Source of the DNA: Winogradskyella flava
Lineage (GTDB): Bacteria; Bacteroidota; Bacteroidia; Flavobacteriales; Flavobacteriaceae
Assembly (NCBI RefSeq): GCF_014243395.1
Contig: NZ_JACLCP010000006.1
Span: forward strand, 62,001-126,000
DNA: 64,000 nucleotides
Direction: 5' to 3'
The notes beneath the pieces were generated by a model. It did no database searches. It saw nothing but the letters and a program-made list of their open reading frames with translations, and was not told the DNA's origin. The first letter of the stretch is position 1. Each line of letters begins with the position of its first letter. The position numbers were made by a program, and so were the translations under genes. Below, one piece after another: positions 42,772 to 52,109 of the stretch.

Positions 42772-42779
42772 TAAATTTG
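42772..42779 (+). promoter_or_regulatory. -7 box for the rhomboid gene
   Basis: TAAATTTG fits TAnnTTTG, 23 bases before the ATG. A TTTC lies 20 bases upstream in the -33 place. The rest of the 209-base gap to rarA is A/T-rich with nothing else that I can name. Confidence 0.45.
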
Positions 42780-42802
42780 AAGTTACAATAGCAACTGATA
42801 CT

Positions 42803-43555
42803 ATGTCAACCCAACAATTTAAATATTCCACTAGTGTTATTTTATATCCACTGCTGATAGTTCTTTTGATATGGCTAGTCTTTTGGTATCAAGTGAATAT
42901 TAATTATGGCGTAAAGTCTTTTGGAATCAGGCCTCAAAAAATTGAAGGACTCTTAGGAATTTTTACAAGCCCTTTTCTGCATGCAGATATAGACCACTTG
43001 TACAATAATTCCATTCCACTCTTGGTATTGTCCTTAGCACTGTTTTATTTCTATAATAAGATTGCCTGGAAAATAATACTTTATGGTATTATTCTATCTG
43101 GATTCTTAACATGGTTGATTGGTAAGAATGGAAATCATATTGGTGCTAGTGGCTTGATATATGTATTAGTCAGCTTTGTTTTTTTTAAAGGGATTTTCGC
43201 AAAGCATTACAGGTTGATTGCACTTTCTTTAATTGTCATATTTTTATACGGAAGTATGATTTGGTATGTTTTCCCTATTAAGGAGGGAATGTCATGGGAA
43301 GGACATTTAGGTGGATTGATTACAGGATTGTTCTTTGCCTTAGTTTTTAGAAAACAGATTGCAAAACCAGAACGCTATAAATGGGAGCGACCAGATTACA
43401 ATGAAGATGATGATCCATTTATGCGGCATTTCGACGAAGACGGTAATTTTATTGAAAGTTTACCAGAAGAATCAGTTGATATAAAGTCCCAAACAGAATC
43501 AGATACCAATATGGTACAAAGAATCAATTATATTTTTAATGAAAAGAAAGACTAA
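42803..43555 (+). CDS. Rhomboid-family intramembrane serine protease
   Basis: The 250 residues contain about six membrane helices and a hydrophilic C-terminal tail of about 60 residues. The catalytic dyad is Ser116 in GASG (NHIGASGLIY) and His168 in EGHLGGLITG. The His-containing HADIDHLYNNSIPL segment of helix 2 (from about residue 55) is typical of rhomboids. It probably cleaves membrane-anchored proteins; the substrate is unknown. Its stop lies 3 bases from the convergent rlmB stop. Confidence 0.93.
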   Translation: MSTQQFKYSTSVILYPLLIVLLIWLVFWYQVNINYGVKSFGIRPQKIEGLLGIFTSPFLHADIDHLYNNSIPLLVLSLALFYFYNKIAWKIILYGIILSGFLTWLIGKNGNHIGASGLIYVLVSFVFFKGIFAKHYRLIALSLIVIFLYGSMIWYVFPIKEGMSWEGHLGGLITGLFFALVFRKQIAKPERYKWERPDYNEDDDPFMRHFDEDGNFIESLPEESVDIKSQTESDTNMVQRINYIFNEKKD

Positions 43556-43558
43556 GAC

Positions 43559-44293
43559 TTAGCTTCTCTGCCTAACGGCTTCATATAAAAATGCACCACA
43601 TGCTACAGAGACATTTAATGATTCTATCTCGCCTAAAATAGGAAGTTTGGCTTGAGCATCCACAACTTTTAAAACCGATGGATTGATACCTCTACCTTCA
43701 GAACCCATAATTATGGCGCATGGTTCTTTAAAAGAAATATCGTAAATAAAGTCACTTGCCTTTTCTGTAGCTGCAATAACTTTTATTCCCGAAGATTGCA
43801 TATGAAATACGGCATCTTTTATATGGTCTACCTTACAAATTGGAATTTTAAAAATTGCACCGGCACTTGTTTTAATAGTGTCACCATTAATAGGTGCGCC
43901 TCCCTTTTTTTGAATAATGATTCCTGATACACCAGTACATTCTGCAGTTCTAACTATAGCACCAAAATTTCTTACATCACTTAGTTGGTCAAGCAATAGG
44001 AATAATGGAACTTTACCAGATTCAATGACTTTGAGAACTAGATTGTCTATATCATGAAACTCAATAGGTGAAATTTGAGCCACTGCGCCTTGATGATTAC
44101 CTTTTGTTAATCGGTTTAGTTTTTCAATGGGTACGTAAGATGAATTTATGCCTTCTTGTCTTAATAAGTGTTCTAGTTCTTGAAATAACTCACTTCTTAC
44201 ACCTTTCTGTACAAAGACTTTATCTATGGTTTCTCCAGATTTTATAGCTTCTATGATAGCTCTTATTCCAAATATTGTGGTTTCATTTTTCAT
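43559..44293 (-). CDS. rlmB: 23S rRNA (guanosine-2'-O)-methyltransferase RlmB
   Basis: RlmB methylates the 2'-O of a conserved guanosine in domain V of 23S rRNA. I place the start at the ATG at 44293 (MKNETTIFGIRAIIEAI), because a TTG three codons upstream lies inside a promoter box. The protein has an N-terminal substrate-binding domain and a C-terminal SpoU knot with motifs NFGAIVRTAE, IIMGSEGRGI and SLNVSVACGAFLYE. Its length of 244 residues is normal for the family. Confidence 0.93.
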   Translation of the reverse strand: MKNETTIFGIRAIIEAIKSGETIDKVFVQKGVRSELFQELEHLLRQEGINSSYVPIEKLNRLTKGNHQGAVAQISPIEFHDIDNLVLKVIESGKVPLFLLLDQLSDVRNFGAIVRTAECTGVSGIIIQKKGGAPINGDTIKTSAGAIFKIPICKVDHIKDAVFHMQSSGIKVIAATEKASDFIYDISFKEPCAIIMGSEGRGINPSVLKVVDAQAKLPILGEIESLNVSVACGAFLYEAVRQRS

Positions 44294-44299
44294 AAGCGA

Positions 44300-44307
44300 C
44301 AAAGGTA
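44300..44307 (-). promoter_or_regulatory. -7 box (TACCTTTG) just upstream of rlmB
   Basis: On the reverse strand TACCTTTG is a full match to TAnnTTTG, and its last base lies 6 bases before the rlmB ATG. No -33 TTTG is found at 19-21 bases. A leaderless or very short-leader transcript is implied. Confidence 0.5.
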
Positions 44308-44346
44308 GATAAATTGGACTGCAATAGAGCTGAGTAGGTAAAGAAA

Positions 44347-44381
44347 AAAATCTCCAACAATATTATATTGTTGGAGATTTT
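44347..44381 (-). terminator. strong intrinsic terminator after the SusC/SusD operon
   Basis: AAATCTCCAACAA and TTGTTGGAGATTT form a perfect 13-bp stem (14 with the next A-T) around a 7-base loop. On the reverse strand it is followed by a run of T. It lies 36 bases after the susD stop. Confidence 0.85.
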
Positions 44382-44416
44382 CTAATAGAGTTTAAACTAA
44401 CTCAAATAATTAAAAT

Positions 44417-46066
44417 CTAGTTTTGATCACTTGATCCTAAATTAGGATTTGCATTGATCTCAGATTGAGGTATTTTGAAAATCCAATCATCATTTATTGA
44501 TGGTCTATCAATCTGATAAGACTGTTGATAAAGTACTTCGGAAGCACCAGAACCACCATTAGCGGCGTGATCCACACCTTCATCCCATCTTATGTGATTC
44601 TTATAACCAAAGCCCTCTCCCCACATTTCCAATCTCCATTGGAACTTTAGATGATCCATGAAACTATCTTCAGTCCCAAAAGCATCAGCATCCCATGCGG
44701 TATCTCTTGCGCTAGCCAATGGTGCAAGTGCATCTTTAGCTCCAGCCAAATCATTCATCATTAGTTTTGCTTCAGCTTCAATAAGATACATTTCTGAGGA
44801 ACGCATATAGATAACGTCATCCGGGTCAATGGTACCAGGATTAGCTTGCTTTAATTTAAAATGCATGTAAGGGTGCGTATTGTGTCCCGAAACTAAACCG
44901 TATTCTCCCTTAATGGCAGCTATAGCAGCATCAAATTCTGCTTCGGTAGTGTATAGCGGGTTTGTATTATTAGCCCAGCCACCTTCTCCATTTGCAGCAG
45001 AAGTGTTAGAATTTGGTGCATCTGGTAAAAACACTTGTCCTCTATAGTCAGTTGATGGAATAGCATCGACTAATCTTCTATCCGCTGCTTTTGGATTATT
45101 TCTAATTTGACTTCCATTGAAAGTATTACTTGCCAAATAAAAATAAGCACGGAAAAATGTAGTTTCTGCTTCAATAACATGACTTCCCCAAATAACTTCT
45201 GATAGAGTGTTAGTAGCAAACCCAGATAACCAAGCGCTTTCATTTAATAGCGGGAATCCGTCTCTAGCTGCAACAGCAGATGCAGCTGCAGTAGACCAAT
45301 CACCTTTAGACAATGCCCAACGTGCTTTAAGACCATGCGCTACATTAATATTTAATTGTGCTTTAGAAGCCGCACCACTTCCAGATCTTCCAGTACCATT
45401 TTCAAATGCAGTAATAGCAGCATTTAAATCGGCTTCGACCTGGTCATAAATTTCCTGAACTGTTGATCTTGGTTCACTTGTAAAAGGGGATTCAGAAGAA
45501 AACAATAGTGGCACTCCTGGATCTGATGATGGATTTCCAATTAAGTAGCCACGGCCGTAATGTTGTACTAATTCTAAATAGGCATAAGCTCTGTAAGTGT
45601 AAGCTTGACCTAAGATTTCATTCAATGCAGCCGTTTCTGTAAATCCACTAGAAGCAATACCATTAATTAGCAAATTGGCATGTAGGATAATATTATAGCG
45701 ATGGTACCACATGAGTTCAGTAGTTAATGACGTTTGAATCGTGTGTTCATTCCATTGCATAGCACTTCGCCATGATAAATTATTAGCATTTGCCGTATGG
45801 ATGAGCGTTCCTACTAGGTTATCTCCTAATGGTACCCAATAATGATTGTTTGCCCTAGCAGTACTACCACCAGGAAATACAGTTTGAGATTGTGAATATA
45901 GACCTCTGTGCACACCATTGAGTACCAGTTGCATATTTTCTACACTGGCCAAGGCATCTGCAGCAGATATGGCGTCGGTAGGTGTTCTTTCAAGGAAATC
46001 CTCTTTACATGATACGATAGGTATCATGAGAAAGGCCAACATGATTAATTTTACTTTATTTGACAT
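44417..46066 (-). CDS. SusD/RagB-family surface lipoprotein
   Basis: The 549 residues start with a lipoprotein signal ending at Cys20 (IPIVSC), followed by KEDFLERTPTDAIS, the classical SusD N-terminus. TPR helices include AYTYRAYAYLELVQHYGRGYL. The C-terminus ends IPQSEINANPNLG, also typical. SusD proteins sit on the SusC channel and bind the incoming ligand. Its ligand cannot be predicted; no hydrolase is encoded next to it. It starts 11 bases after the susC stop. Confidence 0.95.
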   Translation of the reverse strand: MSNKVKLIMLAFLMIPIVSCKEDFLERTPTDAISAADALASVENMQLVLNGVHRGLYSQSQTVFPGGSTARANNHYWVPLGDNLVGTLIHTANANNLSWRSAMQWNEHTIQTSLTTELMWYHRYNIILHANLLINGIASSGFTETAALNEILGQAYTYRAYAYLELVQHYGRGYLIGNPSSDPGVPLLFSSESPFTSEPRSTVQEIYDQVEADLNAAITAFENGTGRSGSGAASKAQLNINVAHGLKARWALSKGDWSTAAASAVAARDGFPLLNESAWLSGFATNTLSEVIWGSHVIEAETTFFRAYFYLASNTFNGSQIRNNPKAADRRLVDAIPSTDYRGQVFLPDAPNSNTSAANGEGGWANNTNPLYTTEAEFDAAIAAIKGEYGLVSGHNTHPYMHFKLKQANPGTIDPDDVIYMRSSEMYLIEAEAKLMMNDLAGAKDALAPLASARDTAWDADAFGTEDSFMDHLKFQWRLEMWGEGFGYKNHIRWDEGVDHAANGGSGASEVLYQQSYQIDRPSINDDWIFKIPQSEINANPNLGSSDQN

Positions 46067-46069
46067 AAC

Positions 46070-46079
46070 TTTTTTTTTT
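46070..46079. repeat. homopolymeric T10 (A10 in the susC-susD mRNA)
   Basis: A run of 10 T on the plus strand is an A10 tract in the transcript. It covers the end of the susC stop codon and the short spacer before the susD ATG. It may just be the A-rich ribosome-binding context of Bacteroidota, or a slippage-prone site. Confidence 0.5.
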
Positions 46080-49000
46080 AAAATGAAACATTCAATCCGA
46101 GTGAAAAAATTCTTGGTGCTTGGAAATTATTTCCTTGTCCCAATCCAGCTAAATTGCTTTGAGGATCTAAACCGTCTCTCTTACTTTTAAAGATAAGATT
46201 TTCACCAGTAAGATTTACGGTTAAATTATCTAGTCCTAAGTTACTAACAAAAGATTGGTTGAAATTATAACTAATGCTTGCATTTCTTAAATTCCAGAAA
46301 GAGGCATCTGTTAAGAATCGGTCAGACTGTGTTTGTACCAATAGTACATTTCCATTTTCCAATCTAGGCACGTCCGTGATATCCCCTGGTTCTCTCCATG
46401 CATCTAAAATGTCTGGGTGCAGTGATCTACCGTAAGTACCACTATGCATCATACTAGAGTAAGCATTGTCTAAAGCACTTCCTCCAATACCATAAGTGAT
46501 CAAGAAGTCAAAAGTAAACCCTTTATAACTAACGGTACTTGCGACTGAACCTATGAAATCTGGTACTGAAGAATCACCTGTATAGGCGCGTTCCGTCTCT
46601 GTCCAGTCATTTGTAGTAAGATGATTGCCCTCGGCATCACGTACAGGAATACTCTCATTGTTTTCATCAAATTCATATTGAAAATAAAGTTGGTCTCCAG
46701 TGTCAGGATCAACACCAGCGGTTCTAAACAAGAAGAAGTCATATCTAGATCTTCCTTCGGCCCAACGCTTACTTCCTGTTACAAACGGATCGGGTAGACT
46801 TGTAATTTCATTTTGTAGGGTAGAACCTAGAAGAGTCAAATCCCATCTAAAATCACCTTTATTTAACAAATGTGCAGTCAGTCCTAATTCCCAACCAGAG
46901 TTTCTTAAATCTCCTGCGTTTACAGGTACAACGTTTAAACCATTACTAGGCGAAATTGGCAAGTTGTACAAAAGATCAGTAGTATTTCTTTGGTAATATT
47001 CTATAGATCCTTCTATGAAATTGTTAAATAATCCAAATTCTAAAGCCACATCAAAACTTTCTGAGGTCTCCCATAAGAGATCTGCATTTCCAATATCAGT
47101 GAACAATATAGCCGGTTCTGCCGCATTAGATGTAATATTGAATCTTGCCTGAGATAAGTACGAATCGTTCAATTGGTCATTACCGACTTCGCCATAAGAT
47201 CCTCTTAGCTTTAGTTGATTAATCCAGTCGATGTTCTGAATAAATTCTTCTTGATCCAAACGCCATGATGCACCAAATGCATAAAATGTTCCCCATCTTA
47301 CATCCGTTTGAAATACTGACGAACCATCAGTTCTAACTGAAGCATTTAGATAATATTTATTATCATAATTGTATAGTGCTCTAAAAAAGTAACTTTCTAA
47401 AGCTCTATCAAACGTGGCACCATCTAGATCAACGATATTAGAAAAGTTTGCAAATTCATAAATACCACTCGCTGCTTGTATGGTAGCAAGACCATCTAAA
47501 TCGCTAATGGCTGTCTCATAACTTTCGTGACCTGCAGTAAGATCAAGATTATGATTACCAAAACTTTTTATATAATTAATTTGCTGGGTAAAGGTCTCTG
47601 TATCTCGTCTAGCACGTCTTTGATCAAGTCTACCTACTGGTTGCGCGTCACCAATGACAGGGTTTTCATATTCGCTAGAAAAGAAATCGGTAAAGTCCCT
47701 ACCATATCTTATAACAACATTCAATCCATCTATAACTTTAAGTTCACCGAACATTCTAAATCCATAAGTGTTATTTTGATTCAGTTCACGGTTCAGCGTT
47801 AATTCTTGGATTGCATGACGTCCTTGGTTAATTGGTCTTGATCCAATATTGAATTCAGCAAACCCTTCACCATTATCCCATACGCGGTTACCCACTTCGT
47901 CTCTAACAATATTTCCATTTAGGTCATTTACAAATACTGGATAAATAGATCCTATACCTCGGGCAAAACTGAACGGGTTAACTATACTACCCGTACCTCC
48001 TGAACTTGGCGCTCTGGCCTCAGTCAAGGCAATGTTCACACTTCCACCAACTTTAATACGATCGCTGACCTGAAATTCACCATTCAATCTTGTTGTTAAA
48101 CGATCAAAACCAGATGTTATGACATAACTTTCCTCATCTAGGTATGATGTTGAAAAGAACACGGAATGGTTTTCACCACCAGCAGAAAGATTGACATTAT
48201 AATTAGTTCTTGTTCCTGTGCGCTCCAATACATCAAACCAATCTAAGCTTTTATAAATAACTTCTGCATTAGGATTAAGTCGACCATCAGTGCCCACAAT
48301 TTGATCATTAGGGACGTTAAAAGGATTATATCCTAGTTGATTGTAAATGTTATCAGTAGCAAATTGAGGGTCTCCTCCAGCAGCACCGGTATTCCTAAGG
48401 GCCTCCCACATTACTTCATAGTATTCGCCTGGACTTACTTCATCATATAATGGACGTCCTCGAGTCACAAAACCAGATGTAACACCCGCAGTAACTTTTA
48501 AAGCATTTTTCTTACCAGTTTTTGTGGTAATGATGACAACACCATTTGCTGCTCTAGAACCATATAATGATGTTGAAGCGGCATCCTTAAGTATAGTAAA
48601 GGAAGCAATATCTTCTTGGTTAAGCGTGTTAATCGGCGCATTATACTGCGCGCCATCCACAATGTAGAGTGGAGTGGTAGAACCATTCAATGTTCCAACA
48701 CCTCTAATCACGATTCCAGGAGAAGCTCCAGGACCTGTTGGTGCTGTAAACTGTACACCTGTTGCCCTACCTTCAATACCTTCAATTGGCGAAGTCACAT
48801 TTCTGGTTTCTAATTGCTTGGCGGAAACGACACTAGCTGACCCCGTAAAGGCTTCTTTAGTCGTAGTACCGTATGCAACTACCACGACCTCGTCGAGCTG
48901 TGAGGTGTCTTCTTCCATTGAGACATTGTAGGTGTTTGAGTCACCAACTGTAATCTCTTGAGTTTTTAAACCTAAATAGCTAATGACTAATACATCGCCT

Positions 49001-49200
49001 GCATTGGCTTGTATTGAATATTTACCATCGAAGTCTGTTTGGGTTCCCCTTTGGGTTCCTTTTACTAACACATTCACTCCTGGCACAGGAAGCCCGGAAG
49101 CATCAGACACAACACCCGTAACTGTTTTGTCTTGAGCAAAAGTGAATTGCATTAATAGTGCAAAAAATAGGGTAAAAATACCCTTGAGTTTTGTTTCCAT
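46078..49200 (-). CDS. SusC/RagA TonB-linked outer membrane transporter
   Basis: The 1040-residue protein begins with a signal peptide (LKGIFTLFFALLMQFTFA). A carboxypeptidase-regulatory-like domain follows (about 24-95, VTGVVSDASGLPVPGVNVLVKG). The plug has the TonB-dependent motif LDEVVVVAYGT and SLYGSRAANGVVIITTK. A 22-strand barrel ends at SLGLNVSF. With its SusD partner it imports large oligomers, often glycans or peptides. No N-terminal STN domain or adjacent sigma/anti-sigma pair is present. Confidence 0.96.
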   Translation of the reverse strand: METKLKGIFTLFFALLMQFTFAQDKTVTGVVSDASGLPVPGVNVLVKGTQRGTQTDFDGKYSIQANAGDVLVISYLGLKTQEITVGDSNTYNVSMEEDTSQLDEVVVVAYGTTTKEAFTGSASVVSAKQLETRNVTSPIEGIEGRATGVQFTAPTGPGASPGIVIRGVGTLNGSTTPLYIVDGAQYNAPINTLNQEDIASFTILKDAASTSLYGSRAANGVVIITTKTGKKNALKVTAGVTSGFVTRGRPLYDEVSPGEYYEVMWEALRNTGAAGGDPQFATDNIYNQLGYNPFNVPNDQIVGTDGRLNPNAEVIYKSLDWFDVLERTGTRTNYNVNLSAGGENHSVFFSTSYLDEESYVITSGFDRLTTRLNGEFQVSDRIKVGGSVNIALTEARAPSSGGTGSIVNPFSFARGIGSIYPVFVNDLNGNIVRDEVGNRVWDNGEGFAEFNIGSRPINQGRHAIQELTLNRELNQNNTYGFRMFGELKVIDGLNVVIRYGRDFTDFFSSEYENPVIGDAQPVGRLDQRRARRDTETFTQQINYIKSFGNHNLDLTAGHESYETAISDLDGLATIQAASGIYEFANFSNIVDLDGATFDRALESYFFRALYNYDNKYYLNASVRTDGSSVFQTDVRWGTFYAFGASWRLDQEEFIQNIDWINQLKLRGSYGEVGNDQLNDSYLSQARFNITSNAAEPAILFTDIGNADLLWETSESFDVALEFGLFNNFIEGSIEYYQRNTTDLLYNLPISPSNGLNVVPVNAGDLRNSGWELGLTAHLLNKGDFRWDLTLLGSTLQNEITSLPDPFVTGSKRWAEGRSRYDFFLFRTAGVDPDTGDQLYFQYEFDENNESIPVRDAEGNHLTTNDWTETERAYTGDSSVPDFIGSVASTVSYKGFTFDFLITYGIGGSALDNAYSSMMHSGTYGRSLHPDILDAWREPGDITDVPRLENGNVLLVQTQSDRFLTDASFWNLRNASISYNFNQSFVSNLGLDNLTVNLTGENLIFKSKRDGLDPQSNLAGLGQGNNFQAPRIFSLGLNVSF

Positions 49201-49359
49201 ATTTTTGATTAGTTGAATTAGTTTATCAAATATCTTAATAATACACTAATAAAACAACTATTCGTTAATAAAAAGGTGTAATAATTAATAATTTTTTACA
49301 AAATCTGTTTTTTAGATACAAATAATGAGGATAATGTAAAAGACCATGGTTGATTTTCT

Positions 49360-51051
49360 TTAAAACGTAGCCGTTAAACTTACGTGCACTTTAGAATCCG
49401 ATAATCTAAACTGTCGGTTTTCAGATTTTCCACTGGAGTAGTTTAAGCGAAATAATCCAGCATTGGTCAATAAACCCAGTCCAAATCCAAATCCAAATAG
49501 TTTTTCTTTAGTGTCTGTTATTCTATTTTCAAAATATGCTGCATCTAAGACGGAATGTACATAAATACTATTGCTCAAGCGATAACGGTATTCCGTATTT
49601 AAGACACCATAAAGATTAGCCACTAAACTATTTTCTTCAAAACCACGTATGGAGTTAATGCCTCCAAACCTAAAAAGCTCATTATCCAAATAATTATCTG
49701 ACGTAAGAAGAGCTCCGTTTAATCTTGTATAAATGCTATTTTTAGAATTAAGATTAAAGATTTTATAGGTGTCCAAGTTAAAAACCGTTTGATTTTCATT
49801 GCTCGAATCGTTTTCTCTATCGCCAAAACCGGATGATAAATCGAACCAAAAATTTACTGGAAATAAAGGGTCGTAAAATTGAGGTTTAGTATAGTTATAA
49901 TTTAAGGTATAGTAATTAGAGGTGTAGTCATTGAGGATATTAGTGTCAGTATCTAAAAGATTTGTAGAATTGGTTGAAGTAATACCAGCTCCAATTCTAT
50001 GCTGTGCATTGATTTGATAATTTATTTTCGCATATTGCCTGGCATTAGAAAATGTGGTGTCTTTTCTAAAGATATTCAGGCCAACCTGCAATCCTAAGGG
50101 CGAACCAAATAAATACGGTAAATCAGCATCAACTCTAAAAGTTTGTTGGTCTATCTCATCGCTTTTATAGAATAAGTTTAAGGTTTCACCAAAATTGAGA
50201 TTATTAATAAGTCTTAAATCAAGGTAGCCGTCGAACTCAATCTTGTTGGTATTTTCATTTGTTCCAAAACCAAGGAAGCCATCAAAGTTGTTGGTCCGTG
50301 TTTTTTCGATATATAGATACAGCGTAGTAGAATCTTTTGTAAAGAGAACTTCAGGGTCTCTTATTTTATTGGCAAACCTTAAGTCTTCAAGTAGTTCGAC
50401 TTTTTCTTTAATTTCGTTCAAATTAAAAGTTTTACCAGTCCTTAACTTCATGAATCTCTTAACATAGGATTGAGGGAATTTCTCATAGCCTTTTACAACA
50501 ATCTTATCAATTCGTCGTTTTTGGTTGGATTTTATGTTTAGGTCAGCAGAAATTAAATCTGAATTCAACTTAGTAATGTTAATTAATTGTAAAGTCGAAA
50601 ATGGATCACCTTGCTCAGCTATTTTAGAGTTCAATTCTTCAAGAGAACTTTCAAGTCTAGAAACATCTAATTCAAAGAAATTTTCATTGTTTTTATAATC
50701 GTGATTTACAAATTTTAATAGTTCAGTATTAAAGTTCGAATCATAATTAATTCTAATTCTATTAATTTTTACTCCTATATACAATTGTGCTTTAAACAAG
50801 GTGTCATTTTGCCTTATAATAGTGTCAATTGTTGTGTCGATATAGCCGAGCCTTGTGAGCTTTCTTCTAAGTGCGTTTAATTCTGACTCAATATCTTTAT
50901 AATTTTCAAAGGAGTTTGTATAACCTGTAGAATCAATAATAGTCGTTTTATTGTTGTTTTCACCCACAACTTTCAGGTCTAAATTTTGACTATGGCCTTG
51001 ATTTGAAAAAATCAAGAGTTGAATAATAATAAATCGTCTAATAAAAGTCAT
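49360..51051 (-). CDS. Omp85-family (BamA/TamA-like) outer membrane protein
   Basis: The 563-residue protein has a signal peptide (RRFIIIQLLIFSNQGHSQ), about three POTRA-like modules (about 60-250: LRRKLTRLGYIDTTID, LEELNSKIAEQGDPFSTLQL, VKGYEKFPQSYVKRFMKLRTG), and a beta-barrel from about 250. The conserved Omp85 loop motif SIRGFEENS is present. It is shorter than BamA (about 800), so it is likely an accessory Omp85 protein. Such proteins insert or secrete other proteins; the substrate is unknown. The gap to susC is 159 bases, so cotranscription is uncertain. Confidence 0.85.
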   Translation of the reverse strand: MTFIRRFIIIQLLIFSNQGHSQNLDLKVVGENNNKTTIIDSTGYTNSFENYKDIESELNALRRKLTRLGYIDTTIDTIIRQNDTLFKAQLYIGVKINRIRINYDSNFNTELLKFVNHDYKNNENFFELDVSRLESSLEELNSKIAEQGDPFSTLQLINITKLNSDLISADLNIKSNQKRRIDKIVVKGYEKFPQSYVKRFMKLRTGKTFNLNEIKEKVELLEDLRFANKIRDPEVLFTKDSTTLYLYIEKTRTNNFDGFLGFGTNENTNKIEFDGYLDLRLINNLNFGETLNLFYKSDEIDQQTFRVDADLPYLFGSPLGLQVGLNIFRKDTTFSNARQYAKINYQINAQHRIGAGITSTNSTNLLDTDTNILNDYTSNYYTLNYNYTKPQFYDPLFPVNFWFDLSSGFGDRENDSSNENQTVFNLDTYKIFNLNSKNSIYTRLNGALLTSDNYLDNELFRFGGINSIRGFEENSLVANLYGVLNTEYRYRLSNSIYVHSVLDAAYFENRITDTKEKLFGFGFGLGLLTNAGLFRLNYSSGKSENRQFRLSDSKVHVSLTATF

Positions 51052-51153
51052 TAAATGGTAATGGAATAACTCAAATGATAACGTAAAAATAGGTCATTAT
51101 ATATATGTGTAAAATGAATAGTGATATTTCTTTGAAAAATAAATTCTGAAGTA

Positions 51154-51184
51154 TTTGAATTATAAATATATATTTCTACCTTTG
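51154..51184 (+). promoter_or_regulatory. complete Bacteroidota promoter of the rpsL operon
   Basis: TTTG (51154-51157), a 19-base spacer, then TACCTTTG (51177-51184): a full match to the -33 TTTG and -7 TAnnTTTG consensus with standard spacing. The expected start of transcription is about 51190. This is the clearest promoter in the window. Confidence 0.85.
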
Positions 51185-51187
51185 CAG

Positions 51188-51203
51188 CCCTCAAAAGTGA
51201 GGG
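51188..51203 (+). promoter_or_regulatory. hairpin at the start of the rpsL leader
   Basis: CCCTCA-AAAG-TGAGGG is a 6-bp stem with a tetraloop placed at the predicted 5' end of the transcript. It may stabilise the mRNA or act in autoregulation. The rest of the leader is A/T-rich up to the rpsL ATG at 51230. Confidence 0.55.
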
Positions 51204-51229
51204 TTAATAAAATTTTTATATAGAAATAT

Positions 51230-51604
51230 ATGCCAACAATTTCACAATTAGTACGAAAAGGAAGAGCCAAAATAACCAAGAAGAGTAAATCGGCTGCTTT
51301 AGATTCGTGTCCTCAGAGACGTGGTGTATGTACTCGTGTTTATACAACAACACCTAAGAAACCTAACTCAGCAATGCGTAAGGTGGCAAGGGTTCGTTTA
51401 ACAAACGGAAACGAGGTCAATGCATACATTGGTGGAGAGGGTCACAACCTACAAGAGCACTCGATAGTATTGGTTAGAGGTGGAAGGGTAAAAGATTTGC
51501 CAGGTGTTAGATATCACATCGTTCGTGGTGCATTAGATACAGCAGGTGTTGCTGGTCGCACACAACGTAGATCTAAGTATGGAGCAAAACGCCCTAAAAA
51601 GTAA
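51230..51604 (+). CDS. rpsL: 30S ribosomal protein S12
   Basis: The 124-residue decoding-centre protein matches S12 from [12 protein letters not shown]. The conserved [18 protein letters not shown] and [26 protein letters not shown] segments are intact. K43-type (TPKKPNS) and K88-type (RVKDLPG) lysines are unchanged, so no streptomycin-resistance change is seen at these sites. First gene of the supercluster. Confidence 0.99.
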   Translation: MPTISQLVRKGRAKITKKSKSAALDSCPQRRGVCTRVYTTTPKKPNSAMRKVARVRLTNGNEVNAYIGGEGHNLQEHSIVLVRGGRVKDLPGVRYHIVRGALDTAGVAGRTQRRSKYGAKRPKK

Positions 51605-51626
51605 TTTAAAACTTTAAGAAGAAGAC

Positions 51627-52103
51627 ATGAGAAAAAGAGCAGCAAAAAAGAGACCGCTTTTACCAGACCCAAGATTTAATGATCAGTTAGTGACACGTTT
51701 TGTTAACATGATGATGTGGGACGGTAAGAAGTCTGTAGCTTTTAAAGTATTCTACGATGCAATTGATATTGTTGAAGAGAAAAAGAATGATGACGAAAAA
51801 ACGGCGTTAGAAATCTGGAAAGAAGCCTTATCTAATGTGATGCCTCACGTAGAAGTACGTAGTCGTCGTGTAGGTGGAGCTACATTCCAAATTCCAATGC
51901 AGATTCGTCCAGACCGTAAAGTTTCTACGGCTATGAAGTGGTTAATTAGCTACGCACGTAAAAGAAACGAAAAATCTATGGCACAACGTTTAGCTTCAGA
52001 AGTATTAGCTGCTGCTAAAGAAGAAGGTGCAGCTGTTAAGAAAAGAGTTGATACTCACAAAATGGCAGAAGCAAACAAAGCATTCTCACACTTTAGATTT
52101 TAA
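51627..52103 (+). CDS. rpsG: 30S ribosomal protein S7
   Basis: The 158-residue small-subunit head protein has the usual [15 protein letters not shown] start and the [19 protein letters not shown] core. It follows rpsL by 22 bases and is 6 bases upstream of fusA. S7 is the repressor of the str operon in E. coli; no matching site is visible here. Confidence 0.99.
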   Translation: MRKRAAKKRPLLPDPRFNDQLVTRFVNMMMWDGKKSVAFKVFYDAIDIVEEKKNDDEKTALEIWKEALSNVMPHVEVRSRRVGGATFQIPMQIRPDRKVSTAMKWLISYARKRNEKSMAQRLASEVLAAAKEEGAAVKKRVDTHKMAEANKAFSHFRF

Positions 52104-52109
52104 TTAGAA

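Noticed and set aside
44300-44302. TTG start three codons before the rlmB ATG
   Set aside because: The codon is part of a perfect TACCTTTG promoter box; the ATG at 44293 fits the family N-terminus.
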